Shown in pieces: positions 17,378 to 25,634 of a stretch of DNA of 64,000 nucleotides. Positions within the stretch are counted from its first letter, which is position 1; each line of letters opens with the position of its first letter. This stretch comes from JANXUC01 sp043782485 (GTDB lineage: Bacteria > Acidobacteriota > Terriglobia > Terriglobales > Acidobacteriaceae). The stretch is taken from assembly GCA_043782485.1 (NCBI GenBank), contig JAYWAL010000048.1:34455-98454 (forward strand). Direction: 5' to 3'. The notes beneath the pieces were generated by a model, which searched no databases, was not told where the DNA came from, and saw nothing but the letters and a program-made list of their open reading frames with translations. The translations under genes were made by a program, and so were the position numbers.

Positions 17378-18916
17378 ATGGCTACCAATACCGTTTCCAC
17401 GCCCGCAATCATGACTGGCGAAACGAACACCAAAGTCTATAAGAACTTCATCGACGGCGAGTGGGTTGCCTCCACCTCCGGCCAGACCTTCGAAAACCGC
17501 AACCCCGCCGACACGCGCGACGTCGTAGGTATCTTTCAGCGCTCCGCCCAAGCCGATGTCGACGCCGCCGTCGACGCCGCCAAGCGCGCCTACGCCAAGT
17601 GGCGCCTCGTCCCCGCACCGCATCGCGCCGAAATCATTTTCCGCGCCTCCGAAATGCTGCTCTCGAAAAAAGAAGACTACTCCCGCGACATGACCCGAGA
17701 AATGGGCAAAGTCATCAAGGAAACCCGCGGCGACACCCAGGAAGCCATCGACACCGGCTACTTCATGGCCGGAGAAGGCCGCCGCCTCTTCGGACCCACC
17801 GTCCCCTCCGAACTCAAAAACAAATTCGCCATGGCCATCCGCCAACCTGTCGGCGTCTGCGGCATGATCGCGCCATGGAATTTCCCGATGGCGATTCCAT
17901 CGTGGAAGATTTTCCCCGCATTAGTCTGCGGCAACACCTGCGTCATCAAGCCCGCCGAAGACACGCCCCTTTCCACACTCAACTTCGTCCGCACACTAGC
18001 CGACGCGGGCGTGCCGAATGGCGTGATCAATATTGTCACCGGCTACGGCCCCGAAGCCGGTATGCCAATTGTGGAACACAAAGATGTCCGCGCCATCTCC
18101 TTCACCGGCAGCAGCGAAACCGGCCGCCTCATCGGCCAAACCGCCGCCAAAAGCTTCAAGCACTGCTCGCTCGAACTCGGTGGCAAGAATCCCATGATCG
18201 TCCTCGAAGACGCCAACCTCGACCTCGCCATCGAAGGCGGACTCTGGGGAGCCTTCGGCACCACCGGCCAGCGCTGCACCGCCACCAGCCGCATCATTCT
18301 TCACAAAGACATTTACGCGGAATTCGTAAAACGTTTCGTCGAGCGCGCCCAAAAACTTAGGGTCGGCAACGGCCTCGATGAAAGCATCGAAATGGGCCCC
18401 GCCATCAACGAAAAACAACTCAAGCGCGACCTCAGCTACATCGAAATCGGAAAAGCCGAAGGCGCCAAGCTCCTCGCCGGCGGCAACCGCATTGAAGACG
18501 GCGACCTCAAGCATGGTTACTTCGTCCAACCCACTGTCTTCGGCGACGTGGCTCCGAAAATGCGTATCGCCCAGGAAGAAATCTTTGGCCCTGTCGTCAG
18601 CCTCATACCGTGCGACAGTTTCGAACACGGAATCGAAATCGCCAACGACATCTCCTACGGCCTTTCGTCGTCGCTCTACACCCGCGACGTCAACCGCGCC
18701 TTCACCGCCATCCGCGACCTCGACGCTGGCATCACCTACGTCAACGCCCCCACCATCGGCGCGGAAGTCCATCTACCCTTCGGCGGCGTCAAGCAAACCG
18801 GCAACGGCCACCGCGAAGGCGGCCTCGGTGCCATCGACTTCTACACCGAATGGAAGTCGGTCTACATCGACTACTCCGACAAGCTACAGAAGGCCCAAAT
18901 CGACCGCGCCGACTGA
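17378..18916 (+). CDS. NAD(P)-dependent aldehyde dehydrogenase
   Basis: The protein has 512 residues. Key residues are in place: PWNFP with N168, the cofactor lysine K191 (VIKPAED), FTGSSETG (242-249), general base E266 in LELGGK, and the catalytic C300 in GTTGQRCTATSR. The sequence looks closest to the long-chain amino-aldehyde type that oxidises semialdehydes, but the exact substrate is uncertain. The ATG at 17378 follows AGGAGA. The frame is open far upstream, to 16784, but that part overlaps the divergent methyltransferase and resembles no dehydrogenase. The gene stands alone and is followed by a hairpin terminator. Confidence 0.93.
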   Translation: MATNTVSTPAIMTGETNTKVYKNFIDGEWVASTSGQTFENRNPADTRDVVGIFQRSAQADVDAAVDAAKRAYAKWRLVPAPHRAEIIFRASEMLLSKKEDYSRDMTREMGKVIKETRGDTQEAIDTGYFMAGEGRRLFGPTVPSELKNKFAMAIRQPVGVCGMIAPWNFPMAIPSWKIFPALVCGNTCVIKPAEDTPLSTLNFVRTLADAGVPNGVINIVTGYGPEAGMPIVEHKDVRAISFTGSSETGRLIGQTAAKSFKHCSLELGGKNPMIVLEDANLDLAIEGGLWGAFGTTGQRCTATSRIILHKDIYAEFVKRFVERAQKLRVGNGLDESIEMGPAINEKQLKRDLSYIEIGKAEGAKLLAGGNRIEDGDLKHGYFVQPTVFGDVAPKMRIAQEEIFGPVVSLIPCDSFEHGIEIANDISYGLSSSLYTRDVNRAFTAIRDLDAGITYVNAPTIGAEVHLPFGGVKQTGNGHREGGLGAIDFYTEWKSVYIDYSDKLQKAQIDRAD

Positions 18917-18987
18917 GCAAACGATCGCGTGGCGGTGGCACCCCCGCCCGCGAGGCACATACGAAAGGACGATCCAAAAACCCAAGC

Positions 18988-19010
18988 GGCGGACCTCAGA
19001 GTCCGCCGTT
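18988..19010 (+). terminator. Hairpin terminator after the aldehyde dehydrogenase gene
   Basis: GGCGGAC (18988-18994) and GTCCGCC (19001-19007) pair around CTCAGA and are followed by GTTT. The stem is strong but the T tract is short. Confidence 0.55.
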
Positions 19011-19304
19011 TGGCAATTCGCTAACTAGAGTGTGTTTCATAAACGCATCGTGTCAGGACACCGCTTCTCCAGCAGCTTGAAAAAATGCTCTAGCAACTGC
19101 CTTTGAGCGGCGCAGCACTCCAGAAAGTGCGTGAGAACTTCTCGCCAATGCCAGGCACGGTAGCACCGGGCCTCAGCCCGGTGACACAGCCCTAAAACCG
19201 AGGTGGCTTTAGCCCCCGAGGTAAGAGCTTGATCTGGGAAAGATGACTTTTCAACAGCCGCATGCCGTCCGGCACCGCTTCCACAGCTATGGATGCAGCA
19301 AGCT
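19011..19304. other. Gene-free spacer with repeat fragments
   Basis: I see no open frame of interest in this spacer. It carries CACCGGGCCTCAGCCCGGTG (a palindrome near 19162) and a family C repeat at 19227-19260. Confidence 0.5.
19227..19260. repeat. Dispersed repeat family C, copy 1
   Basis: AGCTTGATCTGGGAAAGATG followed by ACTTTTCAACAGC is the reverse complement, with few changes, of the sequence at 30137-30167. Confidence 0.65.
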
Positions 19305-19748
19305 CTAGTCGCTAGCAATCCGCGACTTCACTTCTTCCGGTATCCGATCCCGCAAATGCGGCGGCAGCCGGTCATGCACCAGCCTCGCTCCCTGCATCGC
19401 CGCGCCCAGCATCACCACCGGCGCGGGCGTAGCCAGCATCAGAATCATCCAGCCCACCGCGCACAACCCAAAGCCAAACAACGCCGCCAGTTCCAGAAGC
19501 AAAGCATGCCGCGGCGCAAAGTGGTAGGTAATGCCAAAAGCCAGCAAGAACACGAGCGCCGACGCCATCGTCAGCCCCAGCAGGGAAAAATCCACGATCC
19601 GGTGCAACTTGCGCCGACTCTGGCAGTGCTCGCACGCCGCGAAATGGCTCTCGAAGTCGCCCCGCATATCCGGCGCAATCCCGGAAATGTCATAGCGCCA
19701 ACTGGCCAGAATGCTGCCCACAAATTTGTCGGTACACTGCGAAGTCAT
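19305..19748 (-). CDS. Membrane protein with N-terminal HxxxCxxC zinc-finger-like motif
   Basis: The protein has 147 residues. The N-terminal soluble part contains HFAACEHC, the HxxxCxxC core of anti-sigma-factor-type zinc fingers. Two adjacent hydrophobic segments follow (FSLLGLTMASALVFLLAFGI and ALLLELAALFGFGLCAVGWMI), then a further weakly hydrophobic stretch and a basic tail. The layout resembles a small anti-sigma-like membrane sensor, but no sigma factor gene is adjacent. Its ATG at 19748 lies 20 bases past the stop codon of the hydrolase gene at 19769-20575, so the two minus-strand genes are probably co-transcribed. Confidence 0.7.
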   Translation of the reverse strand: MTSQCTDKFVGSILASWRYDISGIAPDMRGDFESHFAACEHCQSRRKLHRIVDFSLLGLTMASALVFLLAFGITYHFAPRHALLLELAALFGFGLCAVGWMILMLATPAPVVMLGAAMQGARLVHDRLPPHLRDRIPEEVKSRIASD

Positions 19749-19768
19749 GGTTGTTAACAGTTGGCCGG

Positions 19769-20575
19769 TTAAAGCCGAATCGGAGCCAGCGGCTCCGGCT
19801 GCGTCGCTAGCAAAATACGATTCTGAAGAAGCAGGCTCGTATGCCGCTCCAGCGCCCGCTCCGCGGCCGTCCGCACCAGCTCGGGGTGGTTATTCTGTTC
19901 CGAAAGGTGCGCCAGAATCACATAGGCCGCGCTTCCATCATAGTCCGCCACCAGGAATTCCGCGAGTGCCTCATTCGAAAGGTGCCCCACCCGGCTCATC
20001 ACCCGCTGCTTCACCACCCAGGGATAGGGCCCGTTGCGCAGCATCTCCAGATCATGATTCGATTCTATTAACAGAACATCCGACCCCCGCAAGTGGTGCT
20101 TCACGCTGGCCGGAAGATAGCCCAGGTCGGTCGCAATCGAAACCTTCACTCCATCCACCCGCATGGTGAACCCCACCGGGTCCACCGCATCGTGCGGAAT
20201 CGTAAACGGCGTAATGCAGATATCGCCAACCTCAAAACTCCGCCCGGCCTCAAAAACTTCCAGCGAGTCCAGGCTACAGGGCTGCCCCTTCGAGTCCCGA
20301 GCCTCACGCTTCCACGCCTGGTGCGTCGCCCCGGTCATGTACACCGGAATGCAATATTTGTTGGCCAGCACGCGCAGCCCAGCCACATGGTCGCTGTGCT
20401 CATGCGTAATCAGGATGGCATCCAGCCCGCTCGGGTCTTCGCCCGAAGCCCGCAGCCGCCGCGTCAGTTCCTTGCAGGAAAGCCCCGCATCCACCAACAC
20501 GCGCGTCGTCGCGCTCGCAATCAGCGCGCTATTGCCGCGACTCCCGCTCGCCAGCACGGTAACAGACGCTCCCAT
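19769..20575 (-). CDS. MBL-fold metallo-hydrolase (WalJ/YycJ-like)
   Basis: The protein has 268 residues. It starts VTVLASGSRGNSALI, the typical opening of the YycJ/WalJ group, and has the metal motif THEHSDH (57-63). Later metal ligands are likely in PHDAVDPVGF, ATDLGYL, ESNHD and LAHLSEQNNHPE. WalJ-type enzymes are exonuclease-like phosphodiesterases of the lactamase fold, linked in Firmicutes to cell-wall regulation. Here only the enzyme class is secure. The ATG at 20575 is 135 bases from the divergent GH18 gene. Confidence 0.88.
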   Translation of the reverse strand: MGASVTVLASGSRGNSALIASATTRVLVDAGLSCKELTRRLRASGEDPSGLDAILITHEHSDHVAGLRVLANKYCIPVYMTGATHQAWKREARDSKGQPCSLDSLEVFEAGRSFEVGDICITPFTIPHDAVDPVGFTMRVDGVKVSIATDLGYLPASVKHHLRGSDVLLIESNHDLEMLRNGPYPWVVKQRVMSRVGHLSNEALAEFLVADYDGSAAYVILAHLSEQNNHPELVRTAAERALERHTSLLLQNRILLATQPEPLAPIRL

Positions 20576-20710
20576 GCCCTGATACCACCCCCACCCGAGG
20601 ATACCCCCATCCCCCTGTGGATTACAGTAGCTTTCTCGCCTCCACCCAGCCCGAAAGACCTACCCATCCCTGCGCCCTTGCCATGTAAACTAGCTCTCCC
20701 AGGAGCTTCC

Positions 20711-21886
20711 ATGCCATCCATCCGCCTCTCCGCCGCCCTATTGATCCTGCTGTTCGCCTCCCTCCCCTCGTTCGCCCAAAACGGTGACGACGATCATCAC
20801 CACCATCGCATCCCCAAGCGCATCGTCGCCGACTACACTTCCGGAGCAAAATTCCTCAGCCCGCCCTACTCGGCCGCGCAAATTCCATATCGCAAACTCA
20901 CCCACATCATCCATGCCGGAATTCCCTGGAACTCCGATGGCAGCCTCTCCATCGAAAACGGCTTTGTCGAGCCTGACCTCATCCAGAAAGCGCACGCTCA
21001 CGGCGTCAAAGTCATGCTCCTTACCGGCGGAGACTTCGCCGCCATCGAAGCCAGCCCACAGGTCTTTGATAAGGTTCTGGCCAACCTGAAGCAGTTCGTC
21101 ACCGCCAACAACTATGACGGCCTCGACGTCGATTGGGAGTTCCCTTCCGACGCCAACGACCGCAAGTTTTTCGTCACCCTCGCCAATCGCCTGCGGGAAA
21201 CCTTCCCCAGCCCGCGTTACACGCTCTCCATCGATGTCGCACCCTGGAACCGCGAGTTTTATGCCCTCGACCTGCTCAAGGGCCCGCTCGACTTCTTCAA
21301 CCTGATGGTTTACGACTGCGCTGGCCCGTGGACCAGCATGGCGCACTTGAACTCGCCGATTTTCTGGGATCAGCGCGATCCTCATCCGGAGGAATGCGAA
21401 CCCGCCGCCAGCGTCAAGCAAGCCGCCGAAATGTACCTGAAGCACGTTCCAGCCCGGCAACTGAACATGGGCACACCCTTCTACGGCTACGACTACACCA
21501 ACGCCCCCGGCCTGTTCGGCGCCTGCCCCAACGCTCCCACCACGCCCGACGGCTTCTGTGACGACGCGGTACAAACCATGAACTACGGCCCAAACATCAA
21601 GCAGCTGATCAACCAGCAAGGCTGGGAGCGCCACTACGACACCAGGGCCTTAGTTCCATACTTGGTACGCTCTGACGGCGGCCCTGGCTTCATCACTTAC
21701 GACGATGCCTTCTCCACCTACGCCCGCGTCCACTACTCCGATTGGGACCTGGGCCTGGGCGGGACGTTCATGTGGTCGCTCGATGCCGACTACGACGGCC
21801 ATTCGCAAGACCTGCTCGACGCCATGTACCAAGCCACCGTGGACGGCAAGCACCCGGACAGCAAGCACCCGGACGGCCGGCACTAA
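20711..21886 (+). CDS. Secreted glycoside hydrolase family 18 (chitinase-like)
   Basis: The protein has 391 residues. A signal peptide (1-22, to SFAQ) is followed by a short Asp/His stretch (DDDHHHH). The TIM-barrel then carries the GH18 signature DGLDVDWEF, with D139, D141 and proposed acid E143, plus LTHIIHAGI and FFNLMVYDCAGPW, which includes the MxYD-type motif. The end is GGTFMWSLDADYDG. It probably cleaves beta-1,4-GlcNAc chains such as chitin outside the cell. No carbohydrate-binding module is visible. The ATG at 20711 follows AGGAG, and the in-frame extension to 20093 is antisense to the hydrolase gene and is rejected. The last residues repeat as KHPDSKHPDGRH. Confidence 0.92.
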   Translation: MPSIRLSAALLILLFASLPSFAQNGDDDHHHHRIPKRIVADYTSGAKFLSPPYSAAQIPYRKLTHIIHAGIPWNSDGSLSIENGFVEPDLIQKAHAHGVKVMLLTGGDFAAIEASPQVFDKVLANLKQFVTANNYDGLDVDWEFPSDANDRKFFVTLANRLRETFPSPRYTLSIDVAPWNREFYALDLLKGPLDFFNLMVYDCAGPWTSMAHLNSPIFWDQRDPHPEECEPAASVKQAAEMYLKHVPARQLNMGTPFYGYDYTNAPGLFGACPNAPTTPDGFCDDAVQTMNYGPNIKQLINQQGWERHYDTRALVPYLVRSDGGPGFITYDDAFSTYARVHYSDWDLGLGGTFMWSLDADYDGHSQDLLDAMYQATVDGKHPDSKHPDGRH

Positions 21887-21911
21887 GAGCGCACCAGCTC
21901 GCGACGAGCCG

Positions 21912-21939
21912 ATGGAGGCACGGGCGTCCCCGCCCGTGC
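21912..21939. repeat. Dispersed palindrome family A, copy 3 (inverted)
   Basis: ATGGAGGCACGGGCG-tccc-CGCCCGTGC lies just after the GH18 gene. With the next copy it makes a large inverted pair. Confidence 0.8.
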
Positions 21940-21995
21940 GGTTTTGCCTTAGTTTCGCCTGAAGTTCCGCTTTGTACTTGAGCTGCACCGTAGCC

Positions 21996-22024
21996 GCACG
22001 GGCGGGGACGCCCGTGCCCCCCAT
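21996..22024. repeat. Dispersed palindrome family A, copy 4
   Basis: GCACGGGCG-ggga-CGCCCGTGC is followed by CCCCCAT. It faces copy 3 about 60 bases upstream, so the pair could fold as one long hairpin. Confidence 0.8.
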
Positions 22025-22095
22025 CAGTTCCCTCTGATGCAATATCGGCTCCGGCGCCTTCGCACCTCTAATCCAAACAACCAGAAACACGAAAA

Positions 22096-22148
22096 GCGCA
22101 GATCCCGGAAGGGCTGCGCCTGGTAAGAGTAACTTTTTTCTACTCTTA
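22096..22148. promoter_or_regulatory. Two tandem hairpins in the leader of the accessory island
   Basis: Hairpin 1 is GCGCAG-(at)-CCC-ggaa-GGG-CTGCGC at 22096-22119. Hairpin 2 is TAAGAGTA (22124-22131) and TACTCTTA (22141-22148), a perfect 8-bp repeat around ACTTTTTTC. Hairpin 1 plus the T-run could end transcription from the GH18 gene. Hairpin 2 could instead be an operator for the AT-rich promoter-like sequence that follows. Both are inference. Confidence 0.45.
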
Positions 22149-22561
22149 AGTTTAGTATAGCACTGTCAAGGGGGTGGATTATACTTTTTCTTTCAACTTT
22201 TTTCTGTTTGGAATGAAGAACTTACAAGGAAAATGCCCCTCCAGGGGGCTTGACAAGGTTTTTCCGCGGCGAGAACCAGGCGCCAAAATTGACGGTCAAA
22301 CTGCAAATGTTTGCACATTGGCTGGGCGTGACCTTGCTAGGAGACAGCCTCAACCGGGACGTCAAACATCGTGGCGCTCTCCGCCGCAGCGGCATACCGA
22401 AGCCGGAGCACTGTGGGAAGAACCGCCGGTGACAAAAGTGCCAGTTCCTCTCGAGCGACCCGGCACTTTGGTTTAACGTTGCGGCCGTTGCCTAGGCACC
22501 CGCCTGAGGGCTTTTTTCTTTGCGGTCGATAGTGTAGTGTGTGAGTCTGTTGAAATAAAAG
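22149..22561. other. AT-rich then GC-rich spacer before the two-gene cassette
   Basis: No convincing gene is present. It contains a TATACT-bearing AT-rich stretch (22149-22210), a short GCCCC-tcca-GGGGGC hairpin near 22233, an 8-bp inverted repeat AAAGTGCC/GGCACTTT (22435-22442 and 22462-22469), and a T6 run near 22512. Two short open frames at about 22213-22476 and 22250-22432 resemble nothing I know. It may encode a small RNA or a decayed regulator. Confidence 0.4.
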
Positions 22562-23074
22562 ATGTCACCACTTTCTGAGCTTGGTATGGCAAGCACAGCG
22601 CAGCAGGAATGCTTCGGCGACGCTTTCTTGTTAGCTGTGGCTGGCGTTGCGGGATGCGCGGTATCTCCCAGACGCCCGGACGACGATAGTATCGACTGGA
22701 CGCTTTCCTGCCGTCTCTCTCAGCGTCCCAAACTAGTTGTTCAAATGAAAACCACCACCACGCTGGAAGGCGATAGTGGTGCGTTTCATTACCCATTGAA
22801 GCGCAAAAACTATGACGATCTCATCCTTGACGACGTTCTCTCACCGCGCATTTTGGTCCTGGTGATTTTGCCGCGCAGTATCGACGAGTGGCTGACAACC
22901 ACTCCGGAGCAATTCGCCTTACGGACCTGCGCATATTGGGTCTCTCTAGCCGGTTGGCCGACTACCGAAAACGCCACAACTGTAACCGTCTCTGTCCCAC
23001 AAGCGAATCTGTTCTCCGTCGAGGCGTTAACGAAAATGATGCATCATATAAATAGCGAAGGGAGGTTGCCATGA
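22562..23074 (+). CDS. DUF4365-type protein, putative PD-(D/E)XK-like nuclease
   Basis: The protein has 170 residues. The N-terminal helix (QQECFGDAFLLAVAGVAGCAV) leads to DDDSIDWTLSC and RPKLVVQMKTTT, the DUF4365 signature. The pattern D45 followed by Q61-x-K63 matches a D...QxK variant of restriction-endonuclease-like active sites, so DNA cleavage is plausible but not shown. ATGs at 22562 and 22586 are both possible; neither has a strong ribosome site. Its TGA overlaps the next ATG (ATGA at 23071-23074), so the two genes are translationally coupled. Codon use looks less GC-rich than neighbours, suggesting transfer. The family is described in databases as a domain of unknown function. Confidence 0.75.
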   Translation: MSPLSELGMASTAQQECFGDAFLLAVAGVAGCAVSPRRPDDDSIDWTLSCRLSQRPKLVVQMKTTTTLEGDSGAFHYPLKRKNYDDLILDDVLSPRILVLVILPRSIDEWLTTTPEQFALRTCAYWVSLAGWPTTENATTVTVSVPQANLFSVEALTKMMHHINSEGRLP

Positions 23075-24228
23075 GGGTAGCTGTGCAGGACAAGACAACG
23101 CTGCGGGCGATTAAGCCCTTGGAGATGGCCGCGTATTTGCATGCGAACGGCTGGCGACAAGAGGCTGATCGCGTTGGAAAGGGCAGTCTTTGGATCCTGA
23201 AGACCGAATCAGGAGTTGAGTTTGATCTAACGCTACCCGCTCGGCGCGAACTTGGGGACTACGAACTGCGGATGGCCGAGGTCCTGAGCACCCTTGCGGA
23301 CGCGGAACAACGTTCGCAACTCGATGTGCTTCGCGATCTGCAGACGACGACCGCCGATTTGATCCGAGTCCGGGCACCCAGCGGAAATGCGGAGAGCGGT
23401 ACCCTGCCATTCAATGAAGCCGTATCGTTCGTGGAGCGTAGTCGCGACATGATGCTCGCCGCCGCTTGCGCTGCGATCAAGAAGCAACCTGTCTATGCCA
23501 AGCGAAAAGCACAGCAGGCAATGGACTATCTACAACAGATCCGGATGGGTCAGACGGAACGCGGCAGCTATGTGCTGACCATACTTTCGCCGATTGTGCC
23601 GGAATTGAGGCCGTCACAGGAGCCGCTTCTGCCATCGGAACCTGAAATCCCTTATGAGCGCCGGGTTATCCAAACCCTAGTCGAGTCCTTGACAGCTCTG
23701 AATGAGGCTGCTCGGGAAGCGGCGGCACGAGGGAATATGAAGCCATTTCAAGATGCAGTAGGTCGAGGTGTATCCGCCAATCTGTGTGACGCTGTGGTGG
23801 GGCTCTCGGCGGTCAGTCCTGGGGAAGGACTTGAAGTCCAGGTCTCCTGGTCGCGGACACGACCGGTTGATGCCAAAACGGTGGGACGAGTATTGCTTGG
23901 GGTTGATGCCATGCCACTAATCGAGGCCGCCGCTATACAATTTCGAGAGACTGCGCCGTCCGACGACGTAGAAATGGTCGGGATCGTAACGCACTTGAAG
24001 CGCGGCGAAACTGAGAAGATCGGGGAAGTTACGATTACCGGAATTGTCGAGGGACAGATTCGCAAGGCAAGACTGCAGCTTGGCGAGGATGACTACGCCA
24101 AGGCGGTTCGCGCGCATCGGGATCGGCAGACCGTGACTTGCGCGGGCGACTTAACCAAAGAGGGACTCGGGTACTGGCTTCGCAATCCGCGCCGCTTCAC
24201 GCTCGCCCTGGAGGACGATGTTCCGTGA
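23071..24228 (+). CDS. Unrecognised 385-residue protein coupled to the DUF4365 gene
   Basis: I cannot assign a known domain. The N-terminal 75 residues form a small alpha/beta unit (RAIKPLEMAAYLHANGW, GSLWILKTESGVEFDLTLP, DYELRMAEVLSTLA). The middle has a helical segment (AVSFVERSRDMMLAAACAAI) and a notable GQTERGSYVLTI block (160-171). The C-terminal 150 residues are beta-rich (GLEVQVSWSRTRPV, MVGIVTHLKRGE, GEVTITGIVEGQIRKARLQL), ending GYWLRNPRRFTLA. No signal peptide or membrane segment is seen, so it should be cytosolic. It starts inside the stop of the nuclease-like gene and ends 46 bases before serS. Immunity, sensing or effector roles are all open. Confidence 0.75.
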   Translation: MRVAVQDKTTLRAIKPLEMAAYLHANGWRQEADRVGKGSLWILKTESGVEFDLTLPARRELGDYELRMAEVLSTLADAEQRSQLDVLRDLQTTTADLIRVRAPSGNAESGTLPFNEAVSFVERSRDMMLAAACAAIKKQPVYAKRKAQQAMDYLQQIRMGQTERGSYVLTILSPIVPELRPSQEPLLPSEPEIPYERRVIQTLVESLTALNEAAREAAARGNMKPFQDAVGRGVSANLCDAVVGLSAVSPGEGLEVQVSWSRTRPVDAKTVGRVLLGVDAMPLIEAAAIQFRETAPSDDVEMVGIVTHLKRGETEKIGEVTITGIVEGQIRKARLQLGEDDYAKAVRAHRDRQTVTCAGDLTKEGLGYWLRNPRRFTLALEDDVP

Positions 24229-24274
24229 CGCGGACGAAAACACTGCCCCCCTCTCCGGTAAACTAAAGTCTCCC

Positions 24275-25591
24275 ATGCTTGATCTAGCCTTTGTACGAGA
24301 TAACCTGTCGCTGCTCGAGGAAAAGCTTCGCCAGCGCGGTATGGACCCGGCTGAGGCCCTGAAGGACTTCCGCGAAATTGACACGCAGCGCCGTCAGGCC
24401 ATTACCCAGATGGAGACGCTCAAGGCTGAGCGCAATCGCGCTTCCGAGGACATTGGCCGCCTGATGAAGAGTGGCCCGGACGGGGCGGCGCGGGTGGAAC
24501 AAATCAAAGAACAAACCAAAGCCCTGCGCGAGAAGTCGCAGGAACTGGAAAGGGCAGCGGAAGAGCAAGATGCCCGGCTGCGGCAGATTCTGACCAACAT
24601 TCCCAACGTGCCGCACGCCTCGGTGCCTGTGGGCAGCGGGGCTGAGGGCAACGTGGAAGTCCGGCGCTGGGGTTCGCCTCCGAAGCTGGATTTCACCGCC
24701 AAGCCGCACTGGGAGCTGGGCGAACAGCTAGGCGTACTTGATATGGAACGGGCAACCAAGCTCACCGGGGCGCGCTTTGCCGTCTATTGGGATCTTGGAG
24801 CCAAGCTGGAACGGGCGCTTGCGAACTTCATGCTCGACCTGCATACCCGCGAGCACGGCTACACAGAGGTGTTGCCGCCGTATCTGGTGAATTCCGATTC
24901 GATGTATGGAACCGGACAGCTGCCCAAGTTTGCCGCGGACTTATTCCGAGTTCCTCACGGGGACCCCTCAGGAAAAAATGACCTCTGGCTCATCCCCACC
25001 GCCGAAGTGCCCGTAACGAATCTCTATCGTGGTGAAACGCTCGCCGCCGCGCGTCTGCCCGTCTGCCTGACGGCCTACACCCCCTGCTTCCGCAGTGAAG
25101 CCGGATCGTATGGCAAAGATGTGAGAGGCATCATTCGCCAGCATCAGTTTCAAAAAGTGGAGCTGGTGAAGTTCGCCCATCCCGAGCGTTCCTATGAAGA
25201 ACTTGAACGGCTCACCGCGAATGCTGAAATGGTTCTGCAAAAGCTGGGCCTGCACTACCGCGTGATGGCGCTCTGCACGGGCGACATGGGCTTTTCGTCT
25301 TCGAAGACTTACGATATTGAGGTTTGGCTCCCCGGCCAGCAGGTGTTCCGAGAGATTTCCTCGTGTTCCAACTTCGAGTCGTTCCAGGCCCGCCGGGCCA
25401 ACATTCGCTTTAAGCCCGAAGGCAAGGGCAAGAGCGAATTCGTCCACACGCTCAATGGCAGCGCCCTGGCCGTGGGCCGCACCTGGCTGGCGGTTCTCGA
25501 GAACTACCAGCAGGCTGACGGAAGCGTTATTATTCCAGAAGTGCTTCGTCCCTACATGGGAGCCGAGCGCATCACACCCAAAAAGTTTTAG
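24275..25591 (+). CDS. serS: Seryl-tRNA synthetase
   Basis: The protein has 438 residues, full length. The N-terminal coiled-coil arm that binds the long variable arm of tRNA-Ser spans about 25-110 (ERNRASEDIGRLMKS, EQIKEQTKALREKSQELERA by position). The class II motifs are motif 1 (YTEVLPPYLVN), motif 2 (CFRSEAGSYGKDVRGIIRQHQF region) and motif 3 (NGSALAVGRTWLAVLENYQ). The TAEVPVTN serine-pocket block is present. It charges tRNA-Ser and selenocysteine tRNA. The ATG at 24275 gives the standard MLDLAFVRDN start. The upstream cassette ends 46 bases before it, so readthrough into serS is possible. Confidence 0.98.
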   Translation: MLDLAFVRDNLSLLEEKLRQRGMDPAEALKDFREIDTQRRQAITQMETLKAERNRASEDIGRLMKSGPDGAARVEQIKEQTKALREKSQELERAAEEQDARLRQILTNIPNVPHASVPVGSGAEGNVEVRRWGSPPKLDFTAKPHWELGEQLGVLDMERATKLTGARFAVYWDLGAKLERALANFMLDLHTREHGYTEVLPPYLVNSDSMYGTGQLPKFAADLFRVPHGDPSGKNDLWLIPTAEVPVTNLYRGETLAAARLPVCLTAYTPCFRSEAGSYGKDVRGIIRQHQFQKVELVKFAHPERSYEELERLTANAEMVLQKLGLHYRVMALCTGDMGFSSSKTYDIEVWLPGQQVFREISSCSNFESFQARRANIRFKPEGKGKSEFVHTLNGSALAVGRTWLAVLENYQQADGSVIIPEVLRPYMGAERITPKKF

Positions 25592-25634
25592 GCGAAAGTT
25601 TTAGAATTGCAGAGAAGTTTTCCGGAGACTACAC

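Noticed and set aside
20738..21634. A 298-residue open frame opposite the GH18 gene
   Set aside because: The plus strand encodes a full GH18 enzyme with signal peptide and ribosome site; the opposite frame has none.
21912..22024. CRISPR-like array from the paired palindromes
   Set aside because: There are only two inverted units, no regular direct repeats or spacers, and no cas genes in the window.
22213..22476. Small frames before the DUF4365 cassette, one with an XRE-like FAHWLGVT string
   Set aside because: The helix-turn-helix resemblance covers only a few residues and no ribosome site or full domain is present. Kept as a possible decayed regulator only.
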